The notes: generated from the sequence alone by a model not told the origin. Numbered from the stretch's first letter, positions 47,856 through 58,963 are shown. The stretch: 64,000 nt of DNA from Andrena cerasifolii (GCF_050908995.1 NC_135130.1:2101001-2165000); one strand, 5' to 3'. A program made the numbers and translations.

Positions 47856-48591
47856 TTAAAGGGCCGTCCCCTGCGAACGGTCGAAAAATTAAGTTATTTT
47901 TAAAGATTTTTTTCTCAGTAAATACAACAGATAATTAAATAAATCTTCTTGGTTTTTATTAAGCCACTCTTGTATTATACCAAAAAAATTAAAAACAATA
48001 TTTTTAATTTGTTTTGCTTGTTTTTTACAAACCGTCAATATGGCATCTAAACAAAAAAGGTATGTTCGTGGTGCAGGTGATTTCCCGGCTTAGGCTTATC
48101 TGAAACAAAAAATTCGAAAAGATTCTTAATCTGTATGAGTGTCGCTATCGCCCGTAGCTCAATTAACAATTTTTGCTGAGGAATAACAAAATGGCGCCGG
48201 GTTGAAAGAAAAGTTCCCCAAAATGGTATTTTCTCGAAAGTTCCCCGAGAAAACTCTCAGTTATTTTTCGACAAAAATTGTTAGTTCAGCTACGGGCGAT
48301 AGCGGCACTCATACGGATTAAGAATCATTTAGAATTTTTTGTTTCAGATAAGCCTGAGCCGGGAAATCACCTGCACCACGAACATACCGTTTTTGTTTAG
48401 ATGCCATATTGACGCTTTGTAAAAAACAAGTAAAACAAATTATTTCTTTTTAATATTTTTTTTTAATATGGTATAAGAGTAGCTTAATAAAAACCAAAAA
48501 GGTTTATTTAATTATATATTGAATTTACTGAGAAAAAAATAGTTAAATATAGCTTGATTTTTCGACCGTTCACAGTGGAATACCCCCTTAA
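47856..48591. mobile_element. TTAA palindrome, 'cgaacggtcgaaaaatt' family
   Basis: TTAA at 47856-47859 and 48588-48591. Arms mirror each other through 'gtgcaggtgatttcccggct' and 'tctgaaacaaaaaattcgaa', meeting near 48215. The outermost about 25 bp are less alike. A partial copy is at 59812-60690. Confidence 0.85.
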
Positions 48592-48656
48592 CTATTCTTT
48601 TTTAGGGATATAAGACGTATTTCAAGATAAGAATGTTTACAAAAATTAAAAATTAA

Positions 48657-49100
48657 TTAACCTTTCGTTCACACTCTGGGTGTGGCTCACCCATAAACTG
48701 ATTTCGATTGATTTTGAGGCTCTGTACCTTTTCTAATACGTAGAATATCGTGGATATTCGTGGAATATCTCTGTTCTTTCAACCTTCTATATACCTTCAT
48801 ATGCAAAATAAATGCCTTTTTTCCAAAGCCGACTTACAAACTATTTTTTTTTTCAAAATACTATATCTGAACAACAACTCTGTGGATTTTTAGCATGTAA
48901 TATTGAAATTTGTAAAAGTTACAATTTTTTAAATATTTTTTTTCTTTTTTTCCTTACATATAGTAATCTAGATTTTTTTTACAAAAAACTGTGATAAAAT
49001 TTTAATAAAAAAACTATTGGAAAACATTCTAGAGACCTTGAAATTGACCCATGATTTTTCACAACGATTGGATTCTTTAAACGAGAATGGCAGTCGTTCA
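48657..49100. mobile_element. TTAA element, GGGTGTGAGCCACCC family
   Basis: TTAA (48657-48660) then CCTTTCGTTCACACTCTGGG. Homologous in inverted orientation to 24440-24877 up to 'cgttta/gtcgttca' near 49097. Its far end is replaced by another element's arm. Confidence 0.65.
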
Positions 49101-49355
49101 TATAGCATATGTTGCATCATATGGCATGTTCACCGTCTTCAGAAACATAGTTTTGAGAAAACGGCTTTAAAATCCGCCGTCGTGCGTTTACCTTTGGCCC
49201 CTCCGTTACTTTTTCCGCTGCACCTAACCTTAACATTTTTTCGATTTTTTCAATGAAATCTTTTTAAAAATACTTCAAAGGCTTGTGTCTATCATAAACC
49301 ATCGAAAATAAAATTTCGATTTTTTGACTCCGAAATACCCCATGTGCCCCCTTAA
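49101..49355. mobile_element. Solo right arm of a TTAA element
   Basis: Contains 'tttgagaaaacggctttaaa' (49153), then 'cataaaccatcgaaaa' and 'cgattttttgactccgaaat', and ends CATGTGCCCCC-TTAA (49352-49355), the same layout as the right arms at 51628-52357 and 53418-54174. No matching left arm is present. Confidence 0.55.
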
Positions 49356-49849
49356 AAATTTAACTTTAACTTGAGGAAATTAAAATAGGTAGTACTCTAC
49401 AAAACATGTGATACAACTATTTTATCATTTACCCTTTGGCAGGCTTCACTGACAAAAAGTCTTGAGATCCATCGAGTTGTAATAAAACTAATTAAAATGT
49501 TTAATACAGTTTGAGCTGTCCAAGAGCAAGATCGCAGAAAAGTAGGATAAATGATACTTCTGTTGAAACTAAACACCTTTAGGCTCCCTCCATTAAAATA
49601 TAGAATATTTTTGCAACTAGAGAAAGCATGGTTTTTGGCTAAACCAGTGTTTGGTTTTTGGCTCCTACCTCGTATCTCATTCATTGCATTAATAATATGC
49701 AGCATTGCTCAATACAGTCAATTCCAAACATTGCTTTCCAAAGTATCTTCATTCGTCCAAAATAATCACATTTTTCATCATATTATCTACAATGTTCCAT
49801 TCACCTCGTGCAGAAGGGAAGGGGACATAAAATGCATTCAGAAAAACCG
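49356..49849. other. Unassigned stretch
   Basis: Frames of about 102 codons on both strands (49397-49705, 49551-49859) overlap one another and have no domain. Confidence 0.3.
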
Positions 49850-50305
49850 AAATGGATAAGGGCGAAGTCAAGCAAAATAATCTGAGAGGAAGAAGACTTC
49901 TTTGGTAAAAGGAAGTTACAGGCGGATAGGGATTTAAAAGAGAAGCGATAAGAAAAGGAAAGAGAAGTTCGAAAACGAAGACCAAAATGGAACCAAACAT
50001 AAGAACTGCAAGGGAATGACATGGTCAGATTAGTATGAGTGGAACGGGGAAGAAGTTTTGGGTTTCAAGCAGAAATGTAGATTAGAGGGAGAAAGGAGAA
50101 TGAAGAAGAAAAGGAGGAGAGGGAGAGCGAGCTGGAAAGCGGGGAACGGAAGAGAACGGGGGCAAAAGTAAAAGGAAAAATAAAGAGGAAGTGATAGGAA
50201 AGGAGGTCAGTGGAAAAACGGTGAACTGAAACAGTTACAGGAAAAGAAACCTGGAGGAAAGGGGATGAAATGAAGAAAAGTAAGCAGAAATAAGAAAGAA
50301 TGATG
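49850..50305 (+). repeat. Purine-rich strand, about 455 bp
   Basis: The plus strand is strongly enriched in A and G over the whole stretch (GAAGAAGAAAAGGAGGAGAG-type sequence) without a fixed tandem unit. No frame encodes a recognisable protein; the minus frames at 49749-50022 are its pyrimidine complement. Confidence 0.8.
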
Positions 50306-50784
50306 GCTGTCTGATTGGTATGAAGGTGGGAAGTGTACTCGACGCTTTTTCCTAAAAAGAGTTCAAGTAGAGTGTCAAAATCTCTTAAAACGTGATTTTG
50401 TATCTCGTAAAAAACTCGTTTTTAAACGATTTTATTTAGCATCACTCCTGTGTTTTTTTGTTTTTTTTTGGTTCAAATCTTGTAATTTAATTGTAAATCA
50501 CTTCCACCAAGCCAATAGGCCTACAAATTTTCAGGCGTTTGCAGTTATGACGACAATACAAAATTTAAAAAAAATACCCCCGGGGTGGAGAAATTGCATC
50601 CCCTACAATTTTAACCCATAACCACGAATGCAATCGACTTCAAATCTGCCTCTTGCGTTCTTCTCAAAAACGACAAAAAGTCACTGCGCTGCATGGTAGC
50701 ATCGCGATTTTCATAGAATTACAATTTATCGAGAAATGATCACGTAAAAATATTTCAATTTTCAAGTTTTTTAGTTGCAAAACT

Positions 50785-51155
50785 CAAACACTTAAAAGTA
50801 AATAATAAAAAATATAAAAATTGAGTTAAACGATTTTATTTAACTTGATCAGAAATGGGGTAAAAACTAAAAAATAATTATTTTCTTGTACTACTATTGC
50901 GATGGTGATATGTCACTTTAAATAAAATCGTAGGGCAGGATATTTCAGAACTGGATGTGAAACAATTTAATACAGAATCAAGCGTCGAAATGAGCGATGA
51001 GAAGCGATAAACTATCCTGTCCCACGATTTTATTTAAAGTGAGATATCACCGTCGTAATGGTAGTGCAAGGAAAGAGTTATTTTTTAGTGCTTTTTTGAT
51101 CAAGTTAAATAAACGTTTAACTTAAATTTCTTTTTTTTTATATTAATTTTAATAC
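50785..51155. repeat. Dispersed repeat with CGATTTTATTTAA core, copy 3
   Basis: 'gttaaacgattttatttaac' then 'ttgatcag' at 50825 is mirrored by 'tgatcaagttaaataaacgt' at 51096. Inside, 'cactttaaataaaatcgtag' (50921) is mirrored at 51019. It is thus a doubly palindromic copy of the repeat also seen at 12895 and 42985. Confidence 0.6.
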
Positions 51156-51623
51156 AAGTGCTGTAAAAAATGTGGCGTCTTTGATTTTTTTAAGGCGTAC
51201 ATTAGGATGATGCTTAATGTGAGTTAGTTACAGATAGGACTTTTTTTTAGTACTTTTTTGTTTCACTTCCCAGGCGAGACAGAAGCTCTCCCATCTCTCA
51301 GAATGGTTGTTCCAATTTGTAAAAACAATGGTCCCTGTAAAATTTGTGTTCTATCAGGTGACAGGAAATGTTCCTCACGGCTCTTGAAGTTTTATATATA
51401 AAAGCCTCATTTGCAAATCGCCCACCTACCCAACTATTTCCTCTCATCGTTTTTTCTCTCATCTTTTGATATGTAACGAATCTTTCAAAATATTGCAGTA
51501 ACTTCTTGCAAGTTTCCTTTAGATTACAATAATTCTTGTAGCTAGCTACGCCTGGGTCTTAAAAAATTAGTAGATTTAAATGAAACTCTTTAATTTTAAA
51601 ATCAATATGTTTTGCTATGATCT
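51156..51623. other. Unassigned stretch
   Basis: No gene or repeat recognised. Confidence 0.3.
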
Positions 51624-52361
51624 TTAAGGGGACTAGGCAGTCGAAAAATCATTTTTTATTGCATTTTCCGAAAGTACTATCCTTTCTGAATAAAATGCCG
51701 CTTGGTTTATAGTAAAATTCGCAAAATTGTAGATTTGACAGCTAAAAATGTGAAGCGGTAACCTATAGCGTCGCCTTTGCCCAGAAACTTTAAACGCGTT
51801 TTTCTCGAATATTTGTTTCTCTTCATTTTTTCCTGACTGCGAACGAATTGAGGTTCAGATCGACTGGGAAAAAATTACAGGATGTGTAAAACGTGTGCCA
51901 TTTCGGGGCAAACCTCTTATAGGGTCCGTAAAAATTCGAGATTTTCATAAAAAATTAAGAAGTCACCGAATTTATTTAACGCAGACCATCATTGTTTGTG
52001 CGCTACAAAAATTCGGTGACTTCTTAATTTTTTTTATGAAAATCTTCTATTTTTACGGACACTATAAGAGGTTTGCCCGAAATGGCACATGTTTTACACA
52101 TCCCGTAATTTTTTCCAAGTCGATCTGAACCTCAATTCGTTCGCAATCAGGGAAAAAATGAAAAGTAACAAATATTCGAGGAAAACGCGTTTAAAGTTTC
52201 TGGGTAAAGGCGACGCTATAGGTTGCCGCTTGAGGTTTTTAGATGCCAAATCTACAATTTTCCGAATTTTACTATAAACCAAGCGGCATTTTATTCAGAA
52301 AAGATAGTACTTTCGGAAAATGCAATAAAAAAACGATTTTTCGAGTGCCTAGTCCCCTTAA
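51624..52361. mobile_element. Complete TTAA palindrome, R-arm type
   Basis: TTAA at 51624-51627 and 52358-52361. Ends GGGGACTAGGCAGTCGAAAA and TTTTTCGAGTGCCTAGTCCCC-type. Arms of about 350 bp mirror each other almost throughout and meet at the stem 'aagaagtcaccgaattt' near 51990. The shared block 'gaaaacgcgtttaaagtttc' is at 52180 and inverted at 51784. A truncated copy is at 23060-23471, and its arm also forms the right end of 53414-54178. Confidence 0.92.
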
Positions 52362-52671
52362 CATGAGCGTAATCCAGGCTCTTAATTTGTATATGAACAC
52401 TTGAAAGAATACAAATGAAAGCTCTAAACACTCAGAAAACACGTTAGTATTGCAGAATCTATTTAACTTCCTTCCATCATGTATTTAGTTCTGTCTGATA
52501 TCTGAACGCCACCTGAAAATTATTAACTTCAGGTATAAATAAAAATAATTTTAAATACGTCATTAAATTGAAGTTATTAGATACCATACAATATTTTTTT
52601 TTAAAGATAAACTGCTTCTAATCTTCGTTATTAGTAAGCATTTTATTGTAATAGTTTTCTATTAAGGGGTT

Positions 52672-53417
52672 ATGCCTAGTCAGGCGGCCGAAAAGAGGCG
52701 AATATTTGTGAATTTTTTTTGAAGAAGCGGAAGCGTATATTTTTACAGAACTTTTTGTGCTTAAAAGAGCAACATTTAAAGAACATTTGGTAATTTTTTC
52801 GTAGAAAAATATTTACGTTTATAATAAAATAACAAGCGACATCCAAGAAGCATTTTTAAAAATTTGGTTTTGCGGTGAGCACTGCCATTCGCAACCAGAT
52901 TATCAAAAATCAAAAAACAAAAAAAGATTTCGTTAGTATATTAATGTATCCTCAGGTTGACGGAGAGAATTTTCCGAAATATTAAGTTAAAACAACATGG
53001 CAGCTATTTAAAGTTGAAATCCTGATTTTTTCGCGTAATTTTTGCAGGAAAAAATCAGGATTTCAACTTTAAACAGCCGCCATTTTGTTTTAACTTAATA
53101 TTTCGGAAAATTCTCTCCGTCAACCTGAGGATACATTAATATACTAACGAAATCTTTTTTTGTTTTTTGATTTTTGATAATCTGGTTGCGAATGGCAGTG
53201 CTCACCGCAAAACCAAATTTTTAAAAATGCTTCTTGGATGTCGCTTGTTATTTTATTATAAACGTAAATATTTTTCTACGAAAAAATTACCAACTGTTCT
53301 TTAAATGTTGCTCTTTTAAACGAAAAAAGTTCTGTAAAAATATACGCTTCCGCTTCTTCAAAAAAATTCACAAATATTCGCCTCTTTTCGGCCGCCTGAC
53401 TAGGTATAACCCCTTAA
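52672..53417. mobile_element. TTAA palindrome, 'caggcggccgaaaagagg' family, copy 3
   Basis: TTAA at 52672-52675 and 53414-53417. Closely similar to 19273-20025 and 4564-5310 and the best preserved of the three. Arms meet near 53038. The right TTAA is shared with the next element. Confidence 0.92.
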
Positions 53418-54178
53418 GGGGACTAGGCAGTCAGATCGCTCGAAAATCAAGTATTTTTTGCGAATTAATTAAAAGGAGATGAATACAAATGGTGACTAGT
53501 ACTTTTGGGTAATGTTTGTGAATACTATAAACAGTAAAAAAAAATAATTATTTGAATAACATATACATATGTATGACAGCGCTACAGTTGCCTGATATAT
53601 AGGTGTTTTTTTCTGGAGTCGCTGTAATTTTGCAGTGATTCTGGCCGTAAGAAATTGAATTGTGAAATATCCTCTGAAATGGATACTTTGTCCTGACCCC
53701 CATTCTGTCCAGAACCTATTGAAAAAGGAAAAAAATAAAAATTATAAAAATGGCGGCTGTGAAACGGCAAATTTTAAAGAAACTTGATTTTTCGTCAGGG
53801 AAACGAGCAATTTTATTTCTTTTTTTGTCAAAACAGAAGTTTTCACAGACTTACGCGTAGATTCAGGTCGTAACTAGACATGTTTCACATATGCTGAATT
53901 TTTTTCAAATCCACTTGTACCTCCGTTTTTTCGTAATCACTGCAAAACGAAGAGAAAATATAAATCTGAGAAAAACGCGTTTAAAGTTTCGAAAGAGGAA
54001 TTAGTCAACCTGCGTGCGCGCAGAAACGGTTTATGACGCGCTCGACCTTTTCGGCTGTAAAATCCTTACTTTTGCGAATTTTAACATAAACCAAACGGCA
54101 TTTTACTCGGGAAGGGTGGTACTTTCGAAAAATACAGCAACAAAAAAAATCGAGTTTCTGACTGCCTAGTCCCCTTAA
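53414..54178. mobile_element. TTAA element with two different arms (L and R)
   Basis: TTAA at 53414-53417 and 54175-54178. Only the outer about 15 bp are inverted repeats (GGGGACTAGGCAGTC). The left part (through 'gcgaattaatt', 'tagtacttttgggtaat') matches the right arm of 21773-22521. The right part ('gagaaaaacgcgtttaaagt', 'cataaaccaaacggcatttt') matches the arm of 51624-52361. It is therefore either the ancestral two-ended form or a chimera. Non-coding. Confidence 0.85.
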
Positions 54179-54766
54179 CTTCAATCCCTTCTATTCTGTA
54201 TCATAATTGGTCATTTTTAAAAAATGTGCACACCTTTTTTCAATATTCAGAGGTCAAAAAATAAGGACTACCCTAGTGTACGTATGCATATCCTGTCGAT
54301 AGGGAAACTGAAAGGGTGGGTCGCGCGTCAACGTTACCCCGCGAAATAACGAGGTTTCCCCAACAGAGAGAACGCTTTGTTAGACGGCTGTGTCGATAAA
54401 ACATCAATTTTACAGATAATACCGTTTTTAGGACGTTCATACCATAAGTAGAGTCGCTCGGGAATGCACGCGAATATGAGATTTCAAGAGCAGATATAAA
54501 TAATCGAAGTAGAAAAGTCTGCTCCGTTTTGGGGACTAACGATTATCGAAGAGAGTCGCGTTATTGGAAGTACTTGGTCTCTGCTGCTTAAAGCACATTC
54601 TGAATAGTTGTAATAGTTTGTACAGATATGAAGAACACACCTTTACTTACGTTTCTCAATAAGACAAGTATATTTCGAATCGAAAGTATTTAGCCAGATT
54701 CGTTTCAACATATGCCACCTAAAAAGTATATTAGGAGTACAATAGCCTTTCTATAGCAACTCCAAA
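54179..54766. other. Unassigned stretch
   Basis: No gene or repeat recognised. Confidence 0.3.
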
Positions 54767-55507
54767 TAATTAAGGAAATATGAAGTGGTAGGTATTAGTA
54801 CGTCCTAGCTAATAGTATTAGGTCTTAAGACGCACATTGTTATGCACAACTAAGGTCGTGTTCAGATATATTGGCCAGTGAGTTTCGTGAGGGGTGTTCT
54901 CCCACCATACCGCTTGCCTGCTCGGTGCTCCTTTTCTCAACGTTCTCACTCTCTCTCGGGTTAGGCCTGCTCGTCGCGCGGTGGGGATTCGGTGCTCGTG
55001 AGGTAGGTATGCACGCAGCGAAGCATCCCCACCAGTTTCTCGTTCCTTTCTTGCTCTCGTTCCAACTCGCTCTCGCCTTCGCAGAACAAGAGCGAGTCAG
55101 AAGTGGTGGGGATAGCGCCGAGCTCCTGACGTGTAGGCCAAACCGAGCTCTTAGCGTAGAAATACATACGTTAGAATAGGTGTGCGTTAGGTCCGAAAAA
55201 CTTCAGGAGCTTATTGGTCAGAACATTGATTCTTTCTGGATAGTTTCATCTCGTATTGGTTTACGCATAGCTTCATAACGCACACAACTACTACGCTAAG
55301 AATAAACAACACGGCTTCGTTCAGGCGGAGCCGAGCAGCTACCCGTTACCTCACCATACCCTTTGGGGGCCACGCAACTTCAACTCACCGGCCAATATAT
55401 CTGAACACGACCTTAGGCAATATTCGTTACAACACCGTGTAATGTATTGTAAGAGTGGTCGCTAATAGCTCTAAGCTGATGCGACATTAAACAAATAAAT
55501 TTAAAAA
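54767..55507 (+). mobile_element. Non-LTR retrotransposon 3' end, interrupted
   Basis: 'aaggaaatatgaa' at 54772 and, after an insertion, 'aggcaata' (55415) through 'gtggtcgctaatagctctaa' to the A-rich tail at 55507 match the 3' UTR of the element at 46203-47510 in the opposite orientation. Split by the TIR element at 54853-55413. No coding part retained. Confidence 0.7.
54853..55413. mobile_element. TA-flanked TIR element inside a retrotransposon tail
   Basis: Ends AGGTCGTGTTCAGATATATT and its inverse (about 24 bp, perfect). The uninterrupted retrotransposon copy reads 'aactaggcaata' where this copy reads 'aacTA' + element + 'TAggcaata', so the target duplication is TA. 561 bp, GC-richer. 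The frame 54871-55179 runs across repeats such as 'gctctcgttccaactcgct' and is not a gene. Confidence 0.85.
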
Positions 55508-56014
55508 AAAAATATGCCACCTCAATTTCTTACTTCAAAATAAGTTCGGTTTATTTTTCAATTATTACCGTGGGATCGGGAACCCCCATAAGAGGGAGCC
55601 CGGAATGAGAAACCTCGAAGATTCGGCGTTGGTGGAGATGGGTATAGTCGAATTAACGAAAGAAAGCGCCTTGAGACCCGGGTCAGAATTTGCGACGTTG
55701 CCGCTACTCCAGGCTTGCCATTGGTGCTTCCCCCACGCGGCTCCCTACGCCTTGGCCAATGACTTTCGACTACTTAGCTGTGGGCCTAGAGTAATCGTTG
55801 TCCTTGTCGGGTGTATATTGCTATTCTCTTCCAGAGGGCGAACCCAACGTCCTTCTCATACAGATTTGACAGAGTGTCGAATCTTATTAGCTATTGTGGC
55901 TGGCGCCATGCAAAATGAATGGCCGACAAGTCGAGGAATACAGGCTCATAGGATTCTTATTCTATTTACCGTCACTGGGCCGCCCAGGCGCCTTCTTTCG
56001 TTAATTCGACTATA
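55508..56014. other. GC-richer stretch with an unrecognised 136-codon frame
   Basis: Frame 55605-56015 (plus) is open for 136 codons but shows no domain, and nothing supports translation. The stretch ends next to a Pol III-like B box at 56051. Confidence 0.3.
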
Positions 56015-56085
56015 GGTGACTGGCCAGTACGTAAGGAGATCCGCAAGATCGTGGGTTCGATTCCCATTGCCCGAGGCCCTTTTTT
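56015..56085 (+). other. tRNA-like 3' half with Pol III B box and T run
   Basis: 'gtgggttcgattcccat' forms a normal TΨC arm with the B box GGTTCGATTCC (56052-56062). It is followed by 'tgcccga' and a TTTTTT terminator at 56079-56084. The D arm and a matching 5' acceptor strand are not convincing, so it is not a functional tRNA gene by inspection. A tRNA pseudogene or SINE head is more likely. Confidence 0.4.
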
Positions 56086-56191
56086 CCATAATTCCCGAAC
56101 ACACAAGAATTACAAAACCTATTCCTACATTAGGTACCCAAAAATATTCGTGCGGTTACTTCCATACGTGCTATATAAATATTATACAACA

Positions 56192-56901
56192 TTAAGGGGC
56201 GAATCCTATTCTTTAAGCTAAAAACATAGCAAATTTGAGATTTTTTTTTTAAGAATCCAGCGTTTCGAATCATCTGAAATTTGGACCATGTTTTGAGGCA
56301 TCTTTGAAGGAGCTGTAGGTTTTTTTTTTATTAATTTTTAACCACAAATATAGTAGTTATGCATGATTGACCATCACGCCGCGCAAAATTCGTCGTCCGT
56401 TGGTGTGCATGATATTCATCTACCAATTAATCTGAAACAGAAAATTGAAACGGTGTTTTATTTTATACATATGCAGCTTGAAATTCATGAACCAGCAAAA
56501 GACAAAAAAAATTATTGAACAGTGTGGAGAGTCTTCAAACCGAAAGGTCCGAACCTTTAATTTTTGCCATCCAATTTTGCGCCAATTTTCTTATGTAACA
56601 AAAGTAGTACAGAATTTAACGGCATTCTGTTTCATTAAATTCAAGCTACATATGTACAAAGTAAAACGCTGTTTCAGATTGCCTGGAAGGTAAATATCAT
56701 GCACACCAGCGGACAACGAGTTATGCGTCACTGGCGCATAACTCATATATTTATTATTAAAAACGAATAAAAAAAATTGCAACTTGTTCAAGGATGCATA
56801 GAAACATGGTCCAAATTTCAGACGAATCGAAATGCTAGGTTCTTAAAAAAAGATCCTAAATTTTCCCATTTTTAGCTCATAAAATACTATTCCCCCCTTA
56901 A
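56192..56901. mobile_element. TTAA palindrome, 'tttggaccatg' family
   Basis: TTAA at 56192-56195 and 56898-56901. Arms mirror each other through 'tgaaatttggaccatgtttt', 'tctgaaacagaaaattgaaa' and 'catatgcagcttgaa', meeting near 56560. Frames 56445-56693 and 56591-56791 are opposite arms read through. Confidence 0.85.
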
Positions 56902-57547
56902 TACAATGTTATACGGCTTTTCACTGCACGTACGCATTGTAGGGCCAGAAATACTCAAAGCGCATCAATTAATGCAAAGAATTCTCCTAGAAAGTTTGCT
57001 CTGTCAGTTCAAATTTGTAACAAAAGCTTCTGAGCCAGTCAGAAAGATTTCTATGGCATTTGGAAATGAATGTGTAAGTACAAGGCAAAAGTGATTAGAA
57101 AAATTCAAAACGTTGATTCAGACACTTGATGATAATTTGTGAGACGCTATTGCCAAAGATTCAAAGGCAATGTGCAAAACGCTTGCAATGAGGCAACATG
57201 TGAGGGATGATGAAATGGATCAGCCCGTATCCATTTATAAGAACGTGAAATGTGAACAGTGTGGTGGTTTCATTGAAATTGAAACGCGAATGTTTACCCA
57301 TTTCAATGAAATTGACCAAACTGGTGCATTGAAAAAGGCGTCGAAGGAAATTGTACGGGACGTTGTAGAAATAATTTGTGAACATTTAATGCCAATTAAT
57401 CTAATTGCCATCCAATGGCAATATAACATTGTAACGCTGCGGGATGGAAGAAAACATTAAATATAAGAATTTTTCAGTTTTGTATGCGCTATGGAACTGC
57501 GGAAAGAAAATAGTGGCATATAATAAAAACGAAGAAACGCGATAACT
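56902..57547 (+). other. Unrecognised coding-like stretch between two TTAA elements
   Basis: Frames 56906-57094 (62 codons) and 57170-57460 (96 codons) follow each other on the plus strand with a short gap. The second contains C-x2-C (CEQCGG) and an alternating charged/hydrophobic pattern. No family recognised. It could be an eroded transposase or host exon; I do not name a function. Confidence 0.3.
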
Positions 57548-58963
57548 TTAAGTGGGAACTGCGCCTTGTTGGGCCGAAAAATAGATAATTCTTTGCGAAT
57601 TTTTGGTACAAAAACGGTTCGACAAATTAATTTGAGGTTTGGCAGGCTGTGTTATTGTACCTTGAACTATTGTTCTGAAATTTTGTGTGATAGTGAAAAA
57701 AAAACAGGACAGGTACAGAGAGAGAGAGCGTTGAAGAATAATCGGGTGGCCCTGGCGTTAACGAAAAGTACTGTAAGGTTTATCCGAAACACAAAAAGGA
57801 AAAGGGATTCTTAAACTGTATGAATGTGGCTATGGGTGGTAGTAGATGCATTAAGAAAAATAAAAAGATGTTAAAATTAGAGCTATTTCTTTTTGACCCG
57901 TCAGGTACTCGGCTACCCGAAATAACTTCAAGCCATTGAATGTGGTATTGTTCGATCACTTTCGGCTAACATCAGACTATACCAGAGACAATCACAGACA
58001 CGGTGTAACAGACAGGTGTTCCGACTCTGTACCTTTTACCCCAGCGATTTTGTGTGCCGATTTCTGTTTAGTTCCCCTGGCCGCCGCGAGAGGCGTCGTG
58101 ACTTAGAAGGCATATACATATGTGTTAATGAGATTGTGGTAGTAGAGATTTTAATGGTATTACTGGGCTTGCCAGAAAAATCCTGCGCGTAATGGAGGGG
58201 GAACATGCCACGCATGCGCGTGATGACGCTGTCATTTGACTGAACCTTGGCGTCGATTGGTCTGACGTCGCGGGGTTATCACGCGCATGCGTGGCGTGTT
58301 CCCCTTCCACTACGAGTAGGAATTCCATACCAGGCCTGTATATATATGTGAATCCCTTTACAACAGCCACGAAATCTGCCGGCCGCCAGAGGAACTACTA
58401 CGAAAAAGTCACACATTCTGGACAGGAGTCGGAACACCTGTCTATTACACCGTGATCACAGACAATACTACATTCAATTGCTTGAAATTATCCCGGGTAA
58501 TGTCCGGGTACCCGACGGGACAAAAAGTAACAGCTCTAAATAAAAATGGCAGCCTTTTGAAGAAGACGAAGCGCCCTGATTTGAGTCTGAGAAATGTTTT
58601 GCCTCAAAATCGTCCAAACTTCTTTAAATAAAAAAGGAACGGTAACAGGTACCTACGGCAATAAATCTACTAGCACACATAGCCACATTCATATAATTTA
58701 AGAATCTCTTTTCCCTTTTGTGTTTCGGATAACCCTTACAGTACTTTTCGTTAACGCCAAGGCCACCTGATTATTTTTCAATGCTCTCTCTGTATCTGCT
58801 GTGTTTTTTTTTGTCACTGTCGCACAAAAATTCAGACTAATAGTTGAAGATACAATAAAACAGCCTGCCAAACCTCAAATTAATTTGTCGAACCGTCTTT
58901 GTACAAAAAATTCATAAAAAAATTATCTATTTTTCGGCTCAACCATGCGCAATCCCCCCTCAA
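57548..58963. mobile_element. Large TTAA palindrome, 1.4 kb
   Basis: TTAA at 57548-57551; the right flank reads TCAA (58960-58963). Arms of about 620 bp mirror each other ('ttgtcgaaccgt', 'gtttatccgaaacacaaaaa', 'acccgacggg', 'acaggtgttccgactc'). The centre (58194-58312) is a separate CG-rich hairpin with 'catgcgcgtgatgacgc', also found in the inverted repeat at 45387. Frames 57566-57814 and 58125-58370 are not genes. Confidence 0.82.

Noticed and set aside
55605..56015. 136-codon frame as a gene
   Set aside because: GC-richer sequence gives longer chance frames; no domain, and it runs up to the tRNA-like segment.
57170..57460. C-x2-C containing frame as a zinc-finger protein
   Set aside because: A single C-x2-C pair without the second pair or a recognised fold does not support a function.
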